Assembly (NCBI RefSeq): GCF_014649735.1
Contig: NZ_BMTP01000003.1
Span: 496,001 to 560,000, forward strand
Length of the DNA stretch: 64,000 nucleotides
DNA from: Streptomyces lavendofoliae
GTDB lineage: Bacteria; Actinomycetota; Actinomycetes; Streptomycetales; Streptomycetaceae
Direction: 5' to 3'
Part shown: in pieces, positions 63,245 through 64,000 of the stretch
How the letters are laid out: each line of letters begins with the position of its first letter
How positions within the stretch are numbered: the stretch's first letter is position 1
The notes under the pieces: generated by a model
What the model was told of the DNA's origin: nothing
The model's database searches: none
Seen by the model: the letters and a program-made list of their open reading frames with translations, nothing else
Made by a program: the position numbers and the translations under genes

Positions 63245-63257
63245 GTATCGTCGGGTC

Positions 63258-63872
63258 ATGCCCACGCCCTACGGATCCCGCGGCGGCCTGGCGTTCGGCG
63301 CAGACGAACTGCGTGTGCTCCGACGCGCCCTCGCCCACGCCCTCCATCCCACGCCCCTCGACGACGAAGACGTGCAGGACTGCCTGCGACTCGCCGGCTC
63401 CGTGGACGAGGCGGTCCGCGAGGCCGGCCGGATGCGGGCCTTCCTCCTCGCCGACCTCGCCCGCTACCGCGACGCGCTGCCCGGCTCGGCGGCCGGGTAC
63501 CTGGAACTGCTCCAGGACGCCCTCGCCGCCGGCTACGACCCCCGGCCCGAGGACCTCGCGGCCCTGCGCAGCCTCAGCGGCACACCCGTCGGCGCCGCCC
63601 TGCTGGGCCGGTGCCGGACGCTGGCCGAGCACTCCGTACGGGCCCGGCTGGCCGGCCGGCACGTCGCCCCCGCGCCCCGCACTCGGCTGCTCGCCCTGCC
63701 CGGCGGCCGGTCCGCCGCCACGGACCGGCCGAAGCCCCGGCCGGCGACCCCCTCCCCGGCGCCGTCGCCCGCCCCGCCGCCGGCGGAGCGCCCGGTGCCC
63801 AAGCCGTCCGAGGTCTTCCCGCCCCGCCGGCGCCCCGCCGCGCCCCCGCCCGAGGAACGCGTCGCCGGCTAG
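63258..63872 (+). CDS. Hypothetical protein with helical N-terminal domain and Pro-rich tail
   Basis: A 204-residue protein. Residues 1-130 are alpha-helical (FGADELRVLRRALAHALHPT, DEDVQDCLRLAGSVDEAVRE, FLLADLARYRDALPGSAAGY); 150-204 are Pro/Arg/Ala-rich and disordered. I recognise no enzymatic motif. Such proteins lie next to coaX in Streptomyces as I remember. No clear ribosome binding site, so the transcript may be leaderless or nearly so. Confidence 0.8.
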   Translation: MPTPYGSRGGLAFGADELRVLRRALAHALHPTPLDDEDVQDCLRLAGSVDEAVREAGRMRAFLLADLARYRDALPGSAAGYLELLQDALAAGYDPRPEDLAALRSLSGTPVGAALLGRCRTLAEHSVRARLAGRHVAPAPRTRLLALPGGRSAATDRPKPRPATPSPAPSPAPPPAERPVPKPSEVFPPRRRPAAPPPEERVAG

Positions 63873-63885
63873 CTACCCTGGAGTC

Positions 63886-64000
63886 ATGGAATACGTATCC
63901 GCGCTCCTGCCTCCCGTGGTGATGGCCGCCTTCTTCATCGCCCTCGTGGTGACGATCGTCAAGAGCCAGGGCGGCCCCAACAAGGCCAAGGAAGACGCGT
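63886..64000 (+). CDS. Small single-pass membrane protein (partial, runs off the window)
   Basis: The visible 38 codons read MEYVSALLPPVVMAAFFIAL and VVTIVKSQGGPNKAKEDA, one membrane helix with a basic end. GGAG lies four bases before the ATG. The frame is still open at the window edge, so the stop is outside, probably very near. Confidence 0.7.
   Translation, partial: MEYVSALLPPVVMAAFFIALVVTIVKSQGGPNKAKEDA

Noticed and set aside
1..64000. tRNA, rRNA and CRISPR features
   Set aside because: I saw no cloverleaf with a TTCRA-type arm, no rRNA sequence and no regularly spaced repeat array.

Overview
The window is chromosomal DNA from a Streptomyces-type actinomycete. Base composition is very GC-rich, codon third positions are almost always G or C, GTG starts and ATGA overlaps are common, and the window carries a chaplin, two rodlins, a tipA gene and a SigE-family sigma factor. 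I found no tRNA or rRNA genes, no CRISPR array and no intact insertion sequence.

Layout. (1) 1-8506 is one tightly coupled plus-strand operon for an exported polysaccharide: phosphosugar transferase, Wzy/O-antigen-ligase-like protein, MurJ/MviN-type flippase, polysaccharide deacetylase, GT4 glycosyltransferase, Wzz-like membrane protein and a FemAB/BioF2-type acyltransferase. Nearly all junctions overlap by 1-8 bases. (2) 8501-13913 holds further surface and developmental genes: a secreted GH26-like glycoside hydrolase, a short chaplin, a P450, a small DUF6479-like membrane protein and two tandem rodlins. (3) 14009-15779 is a SigE-family sigma factor with a membrane-anchored partner. (4) 15852-18912 has a DNA polymerase A-like gene broken by an apparent single-base frameshift, and a DUF2786 protein. 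(5) 19674-22092 is a zinc-starvation block: cysteine-poor paralogues of S14, L28, L33, L31 and S18 plus a COG0523/CobW-like protein, arranged around a palindrome that looks like a Zur box. (6) 22339-24493 is a WhiJ-like regulatory group (DUF397, HATPase, XRE-DUF5753). Its ATPase gene carries the only in-frame TTA codon I found.

(7) 24576-31050 has an aldehyde dehydrogenase, a DinB-like protein, a PadR regulator, tipA with a textbook autoregulated 19-bp-spacer promoter, DedA and ThrE. (8) 31150-39207 is housekeeping: ppa, dacB, a zinc metalloprotease, tilS, hpt, ftsH and folE. An aldo/keto reductase follows. (9) 40436-43370 is the minus-strand folate operon folP-NTF2-folB-folK-DUF3180. (10) 43513-50580 has a lysyl-phosphatidylglycerol synthase-like protein, an esterase and an OpuC-type compatible-solute ABC transporter. 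(11) 51818-56063 has nuoD overlapped by a MidA-family methyltransferase, and a two-component pair. (12) 57334-63078 is the pantothenate/CoA and NAD module (DUF2520 protein, panC, nadB, nadC, coaX). Small conserved proteins close the window.

From memory, the order from the polymerase gene to the end matches the tipA-ftsH-folate-panC region of S. coelicolor, whereas the exopolysaccharide/chaplin/rodlin part sits elsewhere in that species. This would put a rearrangement breakpoint around 13.9-15.85 kb. That point rests on recall and needs a genome comparison.
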